A stretch of 64,000 nucleotides of DNA from an uncultured Flavobacteriaceae bacterium (lineage in GTDB: Bacteria; Bacteroidota; Bacteroidia; Flavobacteriales; Flavobacteriaceae): positions 658,178 through 722,177 of the forward strand of contig CALSTP010000001.1 in the NCBI GenBank assembly GCA_943789305.1, written 5' to 3'. How positions within the stretch are numbered: position 1 is the stretch's first letter; each line of letters starts with the position of its first letter. The position numbers and the translations under genes were made by a program. The notes below the pieces were generated by a model. It was not told where the DNA came from, did not search any database, and saw only the letters and a program-made list of their open reading frames with translations. Positions 1-10,029 of this stretch are shown here, piece by piece.

Positions 1-1
1 T

Positions 2-487
2 GATTTTGGAATCAGTTATTTAAAACTCAATACGGATTGTCAAGAACTTGCCTATGTCTTGAAACCTGGTGAACAAAATGCGCCAGCTTTTTTAGTTGAT
101 GCATTGGCAAAAGGCAATAGGGTTCAGGATATTTTTACAGACAATTTTAAAAAGGGAGTATCTGGAAACGAAGTTCTTAAAAAATCCCTTGAAGAGGGCT
201 TTAGAGAAGGTTTAAGACCACAAATTTACACCCATCCTCTAGGAACGTATGGTCACTCTGCTGGAACAACTTTGGGGATGTGGGATTCACAAGAAGGGGT
301 TCCAGGAAATGGTGATTACCCACTACATTTCAATACATCATATGCCATTGAATTAAACACAACTGTTTTTATTGAAGAATGGAACAAAGATATCAGAATT
401 ATGCTCGAGGAAGCTGGATTTTTTGGAGAAGAAGGTTTTCGATACATCAACAAAAGACAAGAGCAACTGATACTCATAGGGGAATAA
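2..487 (+). CDS. M24 family metallopeptidase (Xaa-Pro aminopeptidase-like), 5' truncated by window edge
   Basis: Open frame from base 2 (DFGISYLKLNTDCQELAYVLKPGEQNAPAF...); C-terminal part with HPLGTYGHSAGTTLGMWDSQ and late Glu residues as in M24 enzymes. Confidence 0.6.
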   Translation, partial: DFGISYLKLNTDCQELAYVLKPGEQNAPAFLVDALAKGNRVQDIFTDNFKKGVSGNEVLKKSLEEGFREGLRPQIYTHPLGTYGHSAGTTLGMWDSQEGVPGNGDYPLHFNTSYAIELNTTVFIEEWNKDIRIMLEEAGFFGEEGFRYINKRQEQLILIGE

Positions 488-547
488 AAAGAAATTAGAC
501 TTTATGTTAAATCCAGTCTCTTAGTTCAGAATTATTATCTATTTTTG

Positions 548-622
548 CACCGCAGGGCCTCACACCCTGGTATTATTAAAAGGGTAGTTGGGCTATGGTT
601 GGCTTTTTCTATCCTTTTTTTT
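548..622 (+). ncRNA. Candidate small structured RNA or leader ending in an intrinsic terminator
   Basis: TATTTTTG (-7 type) at 540-547; hairpin CAGGG(553-557)/CCCTG(565-569); second stem AAAGGGTAG(579-587)/CTATCCTTT(609-617) followed by a T-run at 615-622. Confidence 0.4.
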
Positions 623-636
623 AATTCGATTAAATT

Positions 637-1062
637 ATGGTAAAAAATAAACTACACGAACGTATTGCTAGACTTTTTGAAGTTCAAAAACAAGGGAAGC
701 AATTGAATTTGGACCAAGAATTTTTGATAACTGCCGTACTTGAAAACCAAGATGATAAATTTGCCGAAATTAGTGAAAAGGCATATGCTTTGGGAGAAGG
801 ATTTACATTCAAAATGCTGAGCTATACCTGGGATTATATGCGAAATTCATTTGGTAAAGGATATGAAACTGCTTTTTCAATCCAAGTGGAAGATATGATT
901 ATTGATCGTTTTGAGGGAGATTATGAGTATGCTTACGCAGCTGAGGAAGAAATAGAAGATTTGATGGATATTCAGATCAAAAATAGATCTGGAGTTTTAT
1001 ACGATGCTTACAAGAAAGAATTGGTTAAAATTTTAACTTATTACTTCAATCAACCAAAATAG
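637..1062 (+). CDS. hypothetical protein (141 aa, acidic)
   Basis: ORF with ATG start; no family recognised. Confidence 0.6.
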   Translation: MVKNKLHERIARLFEVQKQGKQLNLDQEFLITAVLENQDDKFAEISEKAYALGEGFTFKMLSYTWDYMRNSFGKGYETAFSIQVEDMIIDRFEGDYEYAYAAEEEIEDLMDIQIKNRSGVLYDAYKKELVKILTYYFNQPK

Positions 1063-1080
1063 TATGAAGAAGGATTTTTT

Positions 1081-1452
1081 ATGGGTAATCAAAATTTAAT
1101 TAATGGGAAAGCGCTCAAGCGTATTTTAAAACAAGATGAGTTTACGATCAATGAAATTCCCATTGCTGTTTTTGAACGAGATGATTACGGTTCCGTTCTA
1201 AGAGGAATTGACATTAAAAATAAGGAACGAACCCATGCTTTTTTGGAGTTACCTGCATCTGAGGATGATGTTTTTCATTTTTTAAGAGCACATTATCGCA
1301 GTCAAAAAACGAAGGTTTTCAATAAAGCACAAAAAAAATCTCCTAAGCCTAAACAAAAACTCCAAGAGCGAAAAGCTAAAGAAGCCCTGCGATTGAAAGA
1401 AGAGAGACACAAAAATAAACACCACAGTAAAAAGCTCAGAAGAAAAAACTGA
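1081..1452 (+). CDS. hypothetical protein with strongly basic Lys/Arg-rich C-terminus
   Basis: ORF; C-terminus KKSPKPKQKLQERKAKEALRLKEERHKNKHHSKKLRRKN. Confidence 0.55.
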   Translation: MGNQNLINGKALKRILKQDEFTINEIPIAVFERDDYGSVLRGIDIKNKERTHAFLELPASEDDVFHFLRAHYRSQKTKVFNKAQKKSPKPKQKLQERKAKEALRLKEERHKNKHHSKKLRRKN

Positions 1453-1458
1453 GATCAA

Positions 1459-1905
1459 TTAAATAAGTTCTTCTATGCGAATCATTTGATTGTTGAACTG
1501 AATACTGTCTCCCACTTTTTTTCCTAAGAGTGAACTTCCAATTGGGCTTTGTGCAGAAATACAATAATACGTTTTGGAATTTAGGATACAACTCTCCACA
1601 GGTATGGAGATGTAATAATTGGCTTTGTTGGTTAAAACAACAGATCCTAGTCTAACCGATTGAGATTTTTCAACTTTTTGAATGCTGTTAAGAATTTGCT
1701 GATGTATTTCTATGCTTTTTATCTGTTCACCAAGTTTTTCTTGTTCGAGCTGCACCATAGCCCTTTCCGTTTCGTGCTTATCTCCCGCACTGCTTTTGTG
1801 ATTGTTAAACAAGGTTTGATTAAGGTCTCTTTTTCTACCTTCGACTACTTTTAATTTTTTTGTCAACTCGTTTTTACAATGATTGAAAAGATCCTGAGGA
1901 AGCAT
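1459..1905 (-). CDS. GreA/GreB C-terminal-domain-like protein
   Basis: N-terminal coiled coil plus C-terminal SAQSPIGSSLLGKKVGDSI, resembling the GreA/GreB C-terminal pattern. Confidence 0.6.
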   Translation of the reverse strand: MLPQDLFNHCKNELTKKLKVVEGRKRDLNQTLFNNHKSSAGDKHETERAMVQLEQEKLGEQIKSIEIHQQILNSIQKVEKSQSVRLGSVVLTNKANYYISIPVESCILNSKTYYCISAQSPIGSSLLGKKVGDSIQFNNQMIRIEELI

Positions 1906-1924
1906 GAAGAGTGTAAAACTTGAT

Positions 1925-2041
1925 TTAAGTCATTTTGCCTTGCCCATCTAAAATCCACATAACTTTTATTTCAGGAAAGACTTTGTTGATTTTGTATGCC
2001 AATTCAAGGGAAATGTTGATTCTACCATTGAGTATTGCATT
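1925..2041 (-). pseudogene. C-terminal remnant of an XRE/HTH-type regulator
   Basis: Minus-strand reading NAILNGRINISLELAYKINKVFPEIKVMWILDGQGKMT* bounded upstream by an in-frame stop; resembles the C-terminal part of phage-repressor-like HTH proteins. Confidence 0.55.
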
Positions 2042-2079
2042 TTATAATCTCAAGGAAGTGTTTATAAAAAGTGAGTTTA

Positions 2080-2793
2080 TCATACAAAAGTGATCATCTC
2101 TTTTTCTAGGTGAGCTAGTTCATTAAATCCGAACAGATTCATTTTATTTTTAGAATAAAAAAAGGAAGTAAACGCCGTATTTCGATGAGAAAAATTGAGT
2201 GCAACCACCCGTTTTTCATCTTTAATCTTTAGGGATTCCGCAGTGATTGATGCAATTGTTCCTCCCGATGTAAAGGCAGCAATATTTTCTCCTGATCCTG
2301 TATCATTCAAAATCGTATTTAATCCTTTTTTCACTTCTTGGCGGAATTTTTTCCACGGCAAAACTCCTACCACATCCATTTTACCCTCGACCCACTCATT
2401 TAAGAAGTATTGAAAAATAAGAAGACCGTTTGCCTTTTTCCGCTCAGGATTAGTATTAATTTGCTCCACCAATTCTTTTACGTATGGAACTGTTTTAATT
2501 AAAGTTGGTAACATTAACTCCATTGCTTTGTGACCGTTGTGTTCTAGTAACCCATTTTCCAAAATAGGTTCGGGCATAAACAAATTATTTTCATCATAAA
2601 CTTTTTTCACAATTTCAAAAGTATGTTGTTGACGTTTCAGGGGGCCTACATATATCCTGTCAAAATGTTGTTTTTTTGAAACTAAATATTTCCCCAATTC
2701 AAGAGATTGTAATTTTCCCTTAGCTGAAAGTTCGTCGTAATTGTCTCCACCGAAAGATGCTTGTGCGTGACGAAAAAAATAAATTTTACTCAT
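2080..2793 (-). CDS. histidine phosphatase family protein
   Basis: N-terminal FFRHAQASFGGDNYDELSAKGKLQS (RHA/RHG motif). Confidence 0.8.
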   Translation of the reverse strand: MSKIYFFRHAQASFGGDNYDELSAKGKLQSLELGKYLVSKKQHFDRIYVGPLKRQQHTFEIVKKVYDENNLFMPEPILENGLLEHNGHKAMELMLPTLIKTVPYVKELVEQINTNPERKKANGLLIFQYFLNEWVEGKMDVVGVLPWKKFRQEVKKGLNTILNDTGSGENIAAFTSGGTIASITAESLKIKDEKRVVALNFSHRNTAFTSFFYSKNKMNLFGFNELAHLEKEMITFV

Positions 2794-2829
2794 TTTAACA
2801 ATTGGTTTGTGAAAAGTTGATGATATCTT

Positions 2830-3588
2830 TTAGGCAGTTAATCCACCATCAACAGGTAGCGCCAATCCCGTTACAAAACTTGCTTGATCCGAACACAGCC
2901 ACATCATAGCGCCTACTTGTTCTTCTACTTTAGCAAATCGTTTCATAGGAACATTAGCCTTTAATTTATCTGGAATTCCCTGAGCCATTTTATCTAATGC
3001 GTCTGGGTCGAACATTGGAGAAACTGTAAATACAGGGCAAATGGCATTGATTCGAATATTATTTCTTCCGTACTCCATTGCAGCCGTCCTGGTAGCGCCA
3101 ATTACAGCATGCTTACTGGCAGTATAGGCAATGCTGTTGGGTAAACCTTTGAGTCCAGCAATAGAAGCAGTATTGACAATTACGCCTCCACCTTGCTCAA
3201 GCATCATGGGGATCTGTGCTTTCATTCCGTAAAATACGCTTGAAGCATTGATGCTCATCACCTTATCCCAATCATCCTCGGGATAGTCTTTTGTTCGAGC
3301 AATCACCCCATTAATTCCTGCATTATTGATTGCAATGTCGAGTCGTCCAAACTCCTCATGGATTTGTTGCATCAGTTTTTTTACTTCCTCATATTTTGAA
3401 ACATCGGTTTTAATAAAAGTAGCTTGACCCTTTTTTGAAACGATCTGTTCAACGGTTTCTTTTCCTCCTTGGTCGTTTCTATCGGAAGCGACAATTATTG
3501 CTCCCTCCTTGGCAAATGCCAATGCTGCTGATCTACCAATACCAGAGGCTGCCCCTGTAATGAGCGTTATTTTATTTTTGAATCGCAT
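2830..3588 (-). CDS. SDR family oxidoreductase
   Basis: TGAASGIGRSAA cofactor motif, NNAGI, YTASKHA catalytic motif, C-terminal VDGGLTA. Confidence 0.9.
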   Translation of the reverse strand: MRFKNKITLITGAASGIGRSAALAFAKEGAIIVASDRNDQGGKETVEQIVSKKGQATFIKTDVSKYEEVKKLMQQIHEEFGRLDIAINNAGINGVIARTKDYPEDDWDKVMSINASSVFYGMKAQIPMMLEQGGGVIVNTASIAGLKGLPNSIAYTASKHAVIGATRTAAMEYGRNNIRINAICPVFTVSPMFDPDALDKMAQGIPDKLKANVPMKRFAKVEEQVGAMMWLCSDQASFVTGLALPVDGGLTA

Positions 3589-3598
3589 GACTTCGAAT

Positions 3599-4816
3599 TT
3601 AGTTCGCCATTGCTTGTTTTACCAAGTTTCTACCCAACTGATACATATGTACTTCATCTGGACCATCGGCAATACGTATGATTCTGCCATATGCCCAAAA
3701 ACCTGAAAGAGGACTGTCTTGGCAAACTCCCATTCCACCATGGGCTTGAATGGCTCTATCTACTACATCACAAGTCATTTGTGGAACCACAATTTTGATC
3801 ATTGCGATTAAGTTTTGTGCCCCTTTAGCACCAAATTTATCAATTTTATCGGCGCAAGACAAGGTAAGTAAACGCGCCTGTTCTATTTCGCATGCCGACT
3901 TGGAAATGTCTTGACGGATACTACTAAAGTCTTTAATTTTTCGTCCAAAAGCTTCACGTTCAGCAACTCTTTTGCACATCAAATCTAAAGCAGCTTGTGC
4001 GGCACCAATCAAGCGCATACAGTGATGAACACGTCCAGGTCCTAAGCGACCTTGAGCAATTTCAAAACCTCTGCCTTCCCCCAAAAGAAGATTGGATGCA
4101 GGAACACGAACGTTGGTTAACTTAATTTCTGCATGACCTTCTGGAGAGTCCCAAGAACCGAAAACAGACAAAGGTCGAATAATTTCTACTCCAGGGTTGT
4201 CTTTGGGGACAATGATCATACTTTGTTGGGCATGTCTTTGGGCGTTTGGATCAGTTTTACCCATTACAATAAAAACTTTACAATTTGGATTCATTGCACC
4301 CGAGGACCACCACTTTCGTCCATTGATGACATAATCATCTCCATCTCTTGAAATCGAAGTTTCAATGTTCGTTGCATCGGAAGATGCAACATCAGGTTCA
4401 GTCATCAAAAATGCTGAACGAATATCTCCATTCATCAAGGGTTCTAGCCATTGTTTTTTTTGTTCTGGGCTTCCATATTTGGCGAAAACTTCCATATTAC
4501 CTGTATCAGGTGCAGAACAATTGAACACTTCATCTGCCCCACGTGACCTACCCATAATTTCTGCTAAGGGCGCATATTCTAAATTAGTTAAACCTCCACT
4601 GAGATCTCCATAGCTTTTTGGTAAAAACATATTCCACAAACCTTCTTTTTTGGCAGCATCTTTCCATGTTTCTAACTTCGGAAAATTTTGCCATCTATTT
4701 TCAGGCTGTGTAGCGAAAGCAGCACGCTCGTTGTCATGAGGATAAATATATTCCTCCATAAATTGCTTTAATTTTTCTTGGAGCATAACTGATTTTTCGG
4801 TGTATTCGAAATTCAT
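3599..4816 (-). CDS. acyl-CoA dehydrogenase family protein (ACAD10/11-like)
   Basis: [35 protein letters not shown] motifs; 405 aa. Confidence 0.88.
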   Translation of the reverse strand: MNFEYTEKSVMLQEKLKQFMEEYIYPHDNERAAFATQPENRWQNFPKLETWKDAAKKEGLWNMFLPKSYGDLSGGLTNLEYAPLAEIMGRSRGADEVFNCSAPDTGNMEVFAKYGSPEQKKQWLEPLMNGDIRSAFLMTEPDVASSDATNIETSISRDGDDYVINGRKWWSSGAMNPNCKVFIVMGKTDPNAQRHAQQSMIIVPKDNPGVEIIRPLSVFGSWDSPEGHAEIKLTNVRVPASNLLLGEGRGFEIAQGRLGPGRVHHCMRLIGAAQAALDLMCKRVAEREAFGRKIKDFSSIRQDISKSACEIEQARLLTLSCADKIDKFGAKGAQNLIAMIKIVVPQMTCDVVDRAIQAHGGMGVCQDSPLSGFWAYGRIIRIADGPDEVHMYQLGRNLVKQAMAN

Positions 4817-4903
4817 ATTTAAAGTTTAGAGTTTTGAGTTATTCTATTAATGTGGTCATTTTATTTTAAAGCCAAATAAACAAAAATGAAAACAAATGAG
4901 TTG

Positions 4904-6160
4904 TTAAAGGTGTTTCAAATCTTTTTCATAAGTATTTGCGGACTTCCAATAAAAAAATACGGCTAAAAATAAAGAAAGTAAATTCAAAGTCAAGGCATAA
5001 CGTAAACTTAAATTTCCAAGGCTAGGCTCTAAAAAATCACTTAGCATTCCAGCAGATAAAGGTCCGAGTGCCAAACCTATTCCATTCATAAACAAAAGGA
5101 TTAAGGCAGTGGCAAATGCTCTCATTTTGACATTCGCCAAAGTTTGACCTACTGCATAAACAGGACCCGTGAAAGCAGCATTGAAAACCGCATAGGGAAA
5201 AATAGCAGCAAGGGCTATTTTTGAACTGGCTGTAAATAAGATTATCAAGGCAGGAAAGAAAGAAGTAATACAACTAAGTATCGGTACATAAAGATACCAT
5301 TTCTTGTTTTTGGCTCCTTTTATATCTGCCAAACGGCCGCCAATAAGAGCTCCTATTAATCCTCCGATTCCTATTGAAAGACCCAGGTTTATACTTACGG
5401 TCATTAAATCAATTCCATGAACTCTTTGAATGAACGAAGGCATAAAGTTGTTAAGACTGTATGAAGAAAAAGTAGTGAATCCTGCACCTAAACATAAATA
5501 AAGGAATGATTTTTTGGAAAATAATTCCCCAATTACTTCCTTAAAAGTAGGGTCTTTTATATTTTCAACCCGCCCATCAATTTGTCCTCGAATGGGCTCT
5601 TTTACTATAAAATACAATAGAATAGCCAAAAGAATTCCGGGAATACCCAGTGCATAAAATGCCACTCGCCATCCATATTGAGATGCTATTGATCCAGCAA
5701 CAATAAATCCTAACAAAATTCCAATGGGTACTCCCATACTGTATATTGAAAAAGCCGTTCCTCGTTCTTTTTCTGGAAAATAATCTGAAATAATTGAATG
5801 TGATGGAGGCATTCCACCAGCCTCACCTGCACTTACTCCAATTCGGGTCAATAAAAGTTGAAAAAAATTCAGAGCACGACCAGATAGAACAGTCATCAGC
5901 GACCAAAACCCTAAACTAAACGCAAGAATATTTTTCCGATTGTATTTGTCAGCAAGCTTAGCTATGGGGATACCAAGAGTAGTGTAAAGTAGGGCAAACC
6001 CCAAACCAGTTAACAATCCCAGTTGGGTATCGCTTAATTGTAAATCTTCTTTAATTCCTTCTTGAAGAATAATAAGAATTTGTCGATCTGCAAAATTGAA
6101 AACGTACACAATTGTCAATACAATTAAGACAAACCACTTATAATTTTGTTTTTTATTCAT
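4904..6160 (-). CDS. MFS transporter (spinster-like)
   Basis: Multiple TM segments; FADRQILIILQEGIKEDLQLSDTQLGLLTGLGFALLYTTLGIPIAKLADKYNRKNIL. Confidence 0.88.
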   Translation of the reverse strand: MNKKQNYKWFVLIVLTIVYVFNFADRQILIILQEGIKEDLQLSDTQLGLLTGLGFALLYTTLGIPIAKLADKYNRKNILAFSLGFWSLMTVLSGRALNFFQLLLTRIGVSAGEAGGMPPSHSIISDYFPEKERGTAFSIYSMGVPIGILLGFIVAGSIASQYGWRVAFYALGIPGILLAILLYFIVKEPIRGQIDGRVENIKDPTFKEVIGELFSKKSFLYLCLGAGFTTFSSYSLNNFMPSFIQRVHGIDLMTVSINLGLSIGIGGLIGALIGGRLADIKGAKNKKWYLYVPILSCITSFFPALIILFTASSKIALAAIFPYAVFNAAFTGPVYAVGQTLANVKMRAFATALILLFMNGIGLALGPLSAGMLSDFLEPSLGNLSLRYALTLNLLSLFLAVFFYWKSANTYEKDLKHL

Positions 6161-6336
6161 TACTTTATAATTCTAAGAATAGTAAGATACGGTAGTTGAG
6201 CGACCCAAACAAAGTAGTATGTAATAATTCACTCCAATTAACAAGAGCTGTTCTTTTTTATGATTCAGTTTTTCGGATATATGAGGAGCTGAATGGAACT
6301 AGGCGTAGGTGTCATCAGTTCTATTCAGTAAGATTA

Positions 6337-7134
6337 CTATTCTCTGAAATTATCAAAATCAGGATCTCTTTTTTGCATAGCGGCCATGACAGCTTCAATT
6401 TGATTTTTAGATCGAATTATTTGAGATTGCTCTATGGACTCCATCATTAATCCATCTGCAGCACTCAAATAGGGTGCTTCGTTTATCATTTTCTTTGATT
6501 TGACGATGGCAGTTGGATTTTTGGAAGTAATTTCGCCAGCTAGTTTCATAGCATCTTCATAAGGATTCTCAGAAATGTGGGTAGCAAATCCATATTGGAC
6601 AGCATCTTGTCCAGAAAACATTCTGTGTGTGTACATAAGTTCACGAATAATATCCTCTCTTACATTATGTCTCCAAAGCTGAGAACCTGCCATATCGGGG
6701 ATTAACCCCCATTTTAATTCCATAATACTCAGTTTGGTATCCGATGTAATGAATTTGACGTCAGCCCCAGACATAATATTGAGTCCTCCACCAATAGCAA
6801 CTCCGTGTACAGCAGCAATTACAGGTACGGGTATCTCCCTCCAAATCCATGCTATTTGCTGGAAAATATTTCCAATGCCATGAGTTCGGCTTGCAAGGGG
6901 TTCATCAAAAATTTCTCCTTTGTTTTGGGGATTAAAGTTCTCAGTATCCATCCCAGCACAAAAACACTTACCTGCACCAGACAAAACCACACATCTTACA
7001 GTTTGGTCTTGTTTTATGTTTTCTCCAGCTTCTATAATAGCTTTAAACATATCCTGATCTAAGGCATTCATTTTCTCAGGTCGGTTCAATTTTATATCAG
7101 CAATATGGTTGGTAATGTTTATAGTAACTCTCAT
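6337..7134 (-). CDS. enoyl-CoA hydratase/isomerase (crotonase) family protein
   Basis: LNRPEKMNALD, SGAGKCFCAGMD, AAVHGVAIGGGLNIM motifs. Confidence 0.9.
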   Translation of the reverse strand: MRVTINITNHIADIKLNRPEKMNALDQDMFKAIIEAGENIKQDQTVRCVVLSGAGKCFCAGMDTENFNPQNKGEIFDEPLASRTHGIGNIFQQIAWIWREIPVPVIAAVHGVAIGGGLNIMSGADVKFITSDTKLSIMELKWGLIPDMAGSQLWRHNVREDIIRELMYTHRMFSGQDAVQYGFATHISENPYEDAMKLAGEITSKNPTAIVKSKKMINEAPYLSAADGLMMESIEQSQIIRSKNQIEAVMAAMQKRDPDFDNFRE

Positions 7135-7357
7135 AGTTTGATTGAAATACTTGGCGTTTATAGAAAATTGATTTTATCCTAAAGATCGAATATTTTACAG
7201 AGTTATCGATATGATTCGGTCCAAATTTGATTTTAATTTTTTGGTAAATTTCTCCAAAAGGCTCGATAATTTTCATTAAAAATACATGTAAAAGTCTTGT
7301 TTTCAACACATCATATACACTGGTAATGATGTGATATGGTTTATGTAACTTTGTGTT

Positions 7358-8938
7358 ATGGCGAAAAAAAGCAACAACCCTACCCGTAAGGATCTTAAGG
7401 AACTTCAAGAACGTCAAAAATACCTTACAGATGCATTCAGAACAAAAGCGTTAGAGAAGAGACATCTACAGGGAAAAAGAACAGCCCGAGAAAATATTGA
7501 AGACCTCTGTGATTCAAATAGTTTCCAGGAAATAGGTTCTTTGATTGTAGCTGGACAAAAGGGCCGTAAATCTCACGAAGAACTTCGAAAAAACACTCCT
7601 GCCGATGGGTTGATTAGCGGAATTGGTAAAATCAATTCCAATCGATTTAGTCAGAATACAAACTGTTATGTTTTGAGCTATGACTACACCGTTTTGGCTG
7701 GAACACAAGGGGCATTCAATCATAAAAAAACAGATCGTTTAATGGCTTTAGCCGAAAAGGCAAATTGCCCCATTGTATTTTTTGTCGAAGGAGGAGGAGG
7801 TCGCCCGGGTGATGTAGACTTCAGTTTGGTCAGTACAGGGGGCTTAGACTTGTCTACTTGGTCTTCTTTTGCTCGTTTGAGTGGAAAAATTCCGCGAATT
7901 GCTGTTGTTGGGGGGTACTGTTTTGCAGGCAACGCTGCCATTGCGGGTTGTGCTGATGTTATTATTGCTACAAAAGATGCTTCTATGGGAATGGGAGGTC
8001 CAGCAATGATCGAAGGAGGCGGTTTGGGTAGCCATCACCCCAAAGATGTTGGACCATCAAAAAAATTAGCAAAGTGTGGGGTTGTCGATGTTGTTGTAAA
8101 TGACGAAAAGGAAGCTGTTACAATAACAAAAAAATATTTGAGTTATTTTCAAGGAACAGAAAAAAAGTGGAAGGTTGATCCCCAAGAACTCCTCCATTCG
8201 ATTCTTCCAACGGATAGGCGTTATGCTTATGACGTCAATAAAATCATTGATGTGCTTGCAGACAAAGATTCTGTACTTGAACTCCGTAGTGATTTTGCTA
8301 AAAATATGGTTACTTCGTTAATTCGAATAGAAGGGAGGCCTTTGGGTTTGATAGCTAACAGTACCCGCCATTTGGGAGGAGCGATTGATTCTGATGCAGC
8401 AGACAAAGCGGCTCGGTTTTTACAGTTGTGTAATGCTTTTCAAATCCCTGTAGTATCGCTTTGTGACACTCCAGGTTTTATGGTTGGACCCGAACACGAA
8501 GAATTGGGACTTATTCGTCATTCTTCTCGATTGTTTATTACAGCCGCAGCATTGGAAGTACCCATGATTACGATCGTTTTGCGAAAGGCTTATGGTTTAG
8601 GTGCTATGGCAATGGCAGGAGGGAGTTTTCATGAATCTTTTCTTACCCTTTCGTGGCAAAGTGGTGAGTTTGGAGCTATGGGGCTAGAAGGAGCAGTAAA
8701 ACTTGGTTTCAAAAAAGAACTGGAGCAAGCAAAAAACACAAAAGAGCGCGATGCATTGTACAATCAGTTAGTTGCTCATGAATATGAAAAAGGAAAAGCC
8801 ATCAATGCGGCCGAAACTCTCGAATTCGATGAGGTTATTGACCCAGTTGAGACCCGGGCAAGAATTGTAACCGCTCTTAAATGTTATCAAAGCAAAAATC
8901 AATTTTCCAGTAACTCACGATTTATTGATAGCTGGTAA
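7358..8938 (+). CDS. acyl-CoA carboxylase carboxyltransferase subunit (propionyl-/methylcrotonyl-CoA carboxylase beta type)
   Basis: ALEKRHLQGKRTARENIEDLCD, GGAIDSDAADKAARFLQLCNAFQIPVVSLCDTPGFMVGPEHE, RKAYGLGAMAMAG. Confidence 0.88.
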   Translation: MAKKSNNPTRKDLKELQERQKYLTDAFRTKALEKRHLQGKRTARENIEDLCDSNSFQEIGSLIVAGQKGRKSHEELRKNTPADGLISGIGKINSNRFSQNTNCYVLSYDYTVLAGTQGAFNHKKTDRLMALAEKANCPIVFFVEGGGGRPGDVDFSLVSTGGLDLSTWSSFARLSGKIPRIAVVGGYCFAGNAAIAGCADVIIATKDASMGMGGPAMIEGGGLGSHHPKDVGPSKKLAKCGVVDVVVNDEKEAVTITKKYLSYFQGTEKKWKVDPQELLHSILPTDRRYAYDVNKIIDVLADKDSVLELRSDFAKNMVTSLIRIEGRPLGLIANSTRHLGGAIDSDAADKAARFLQLCNAFQIPVVSLCDTPGFMVGPEHEELGLIRHSSRLFITAAALEVPMITIVLRKAYGLGAMAMAGGSFHESFLTLSWQSGEFGAMGLEGAVKLGFKKELEQAKNTKERDALYNQLVAHEYEKGKAINAAETLEFDEVIDPVETRARIVTALKCYQSKNQFSSNSRFIDSW

Positions 8939-8956
8939 TCTTTTAAATTTAAATTT

Positions 8957-9934
8957 ATGAAAGCAATTGTATGTGAAAAATACGGACCTCCATCGGACCT
9001 CGTTTTAAAAGATCTTCCAGATCCTAAACCCAAAGAAAAAGAGGTCGTTATTCAAGTAAAAGCTTGTAGTTTGAATTTCCCAGATACTTTAATTATTCAA
9101 GGGAAATATCAATTCAAACCTGAGCTTCCATTTACTCCCGGAAGTGATATTGCCGGGAAAGTCAAATGGGTTGGAGAAGGAGTTAAGCATTTGAAGGTTG
9201 GTGATGAGGTTTTTGGTTTTGTTACCAAGGGCGGTTTTGCAGAAGAGGTCTTGGCCCCTGCTAGAAACATATTTCCCAAGCCTCCCAAAATGGATTATGC
9301 TACTGGAGCTTCTTTTTTGATGGCTTATGGAACTTCTTATTATGCACTAAAAAATAGAGCCAAACTAAAGGCGGGAGAGACTCTGGTTGTTCTGGGTGCA
9401 TCAGGTGGAGTTGGACTGGCTGCGGTTGAATTGGGAAAACAAATGGGAGCACGAGTTATTGCTTGTGCTTCGACTGATGAAAAAGTTGATTTTTGTAAAT
9501 CCCACGGTGCAGATGAAGGCATCAATTACACAAAAGAGGATTTAAAAATACGCATCAAAGAATTGACCTATGGGAAAGGAGCAGACGTTATTTATGATCC
9601 CATAGGCGATAAATTTTCGGAACCTGCACTTCGGGCCATTGCATGGGAAGGTCGCTTTTTGGTTGTTGGATTTGCCGCAGGAGAAATACCCAAAATTCCT
9701 CTGAACTTAGCGTTACTAAAAGGATGTCAAATTGTAGGTGTTTTTTGGGGGTCTTGGGCAATGCAATTTCCTAATGATAATATGCAAAACACCATGGAGC
9801 TTATCAAGATGCATGCAGAGGGTAAATTAAAACCACATATTCATGCAAAATATGAGTTGGAAGAGGCACACAAGGCAATGGAGGAGATGATGAATCGAAA
9901 GGTTCGCGGCAAGATTGTAATCGAATGTAGTTAA
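8957..9934 (+). CDS. NADPH:quinone oxidoreductase family protein (zinc-less MDR)
   Basis: LPFTPGSDIAGKV, LGASGGVGLAAVELGKQMGARVIA, GKGADVIYDPIGD. Confidence 0.88.
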   Translation: MKAIVCEKYGPPSDLVLKDLPDPKPKEKEVVIQVKACSLNFPDTLIIQGKYQFKPELPFTPGSDIAGKVKWVGEGVKHLKVGDEVFGFVTKGGFAEEVLAPARNIFPKPPKMDYATGASFLMAYGTSYYALKNRAKLKAGETLVVLGASGGVGLAAVELGKQMGARVIACASTDEKVDFCKSHGADEGINYTKEDLKIRIKELTYGKGADVIYDPIGDKFSEPALRAIAWEGRFLVVGFAAGEIPKIPLNLALLKGCQIVGVFWGSWAMQFPNDNMQNTMELIKMHAEGKLKPHIHAKYELEEAHKAMEEMMNRKVRGKIVIECS

Positions 9935-10029
9935 GCTCGATTTCAAAAAGTACTTCTGCCTATGCCTAAATTCTAATAATATTAGCATAAATTTGGATAA
10001 CATCAACGAAGGATAACAAACAACTTAGA

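Noticed and set aside
6196-6450. 84-aa ORF MSDPNKVVCNN...
   Set aside because: Overlaps the 3' end of the crotonase gene on the opposite strand; no family signal.
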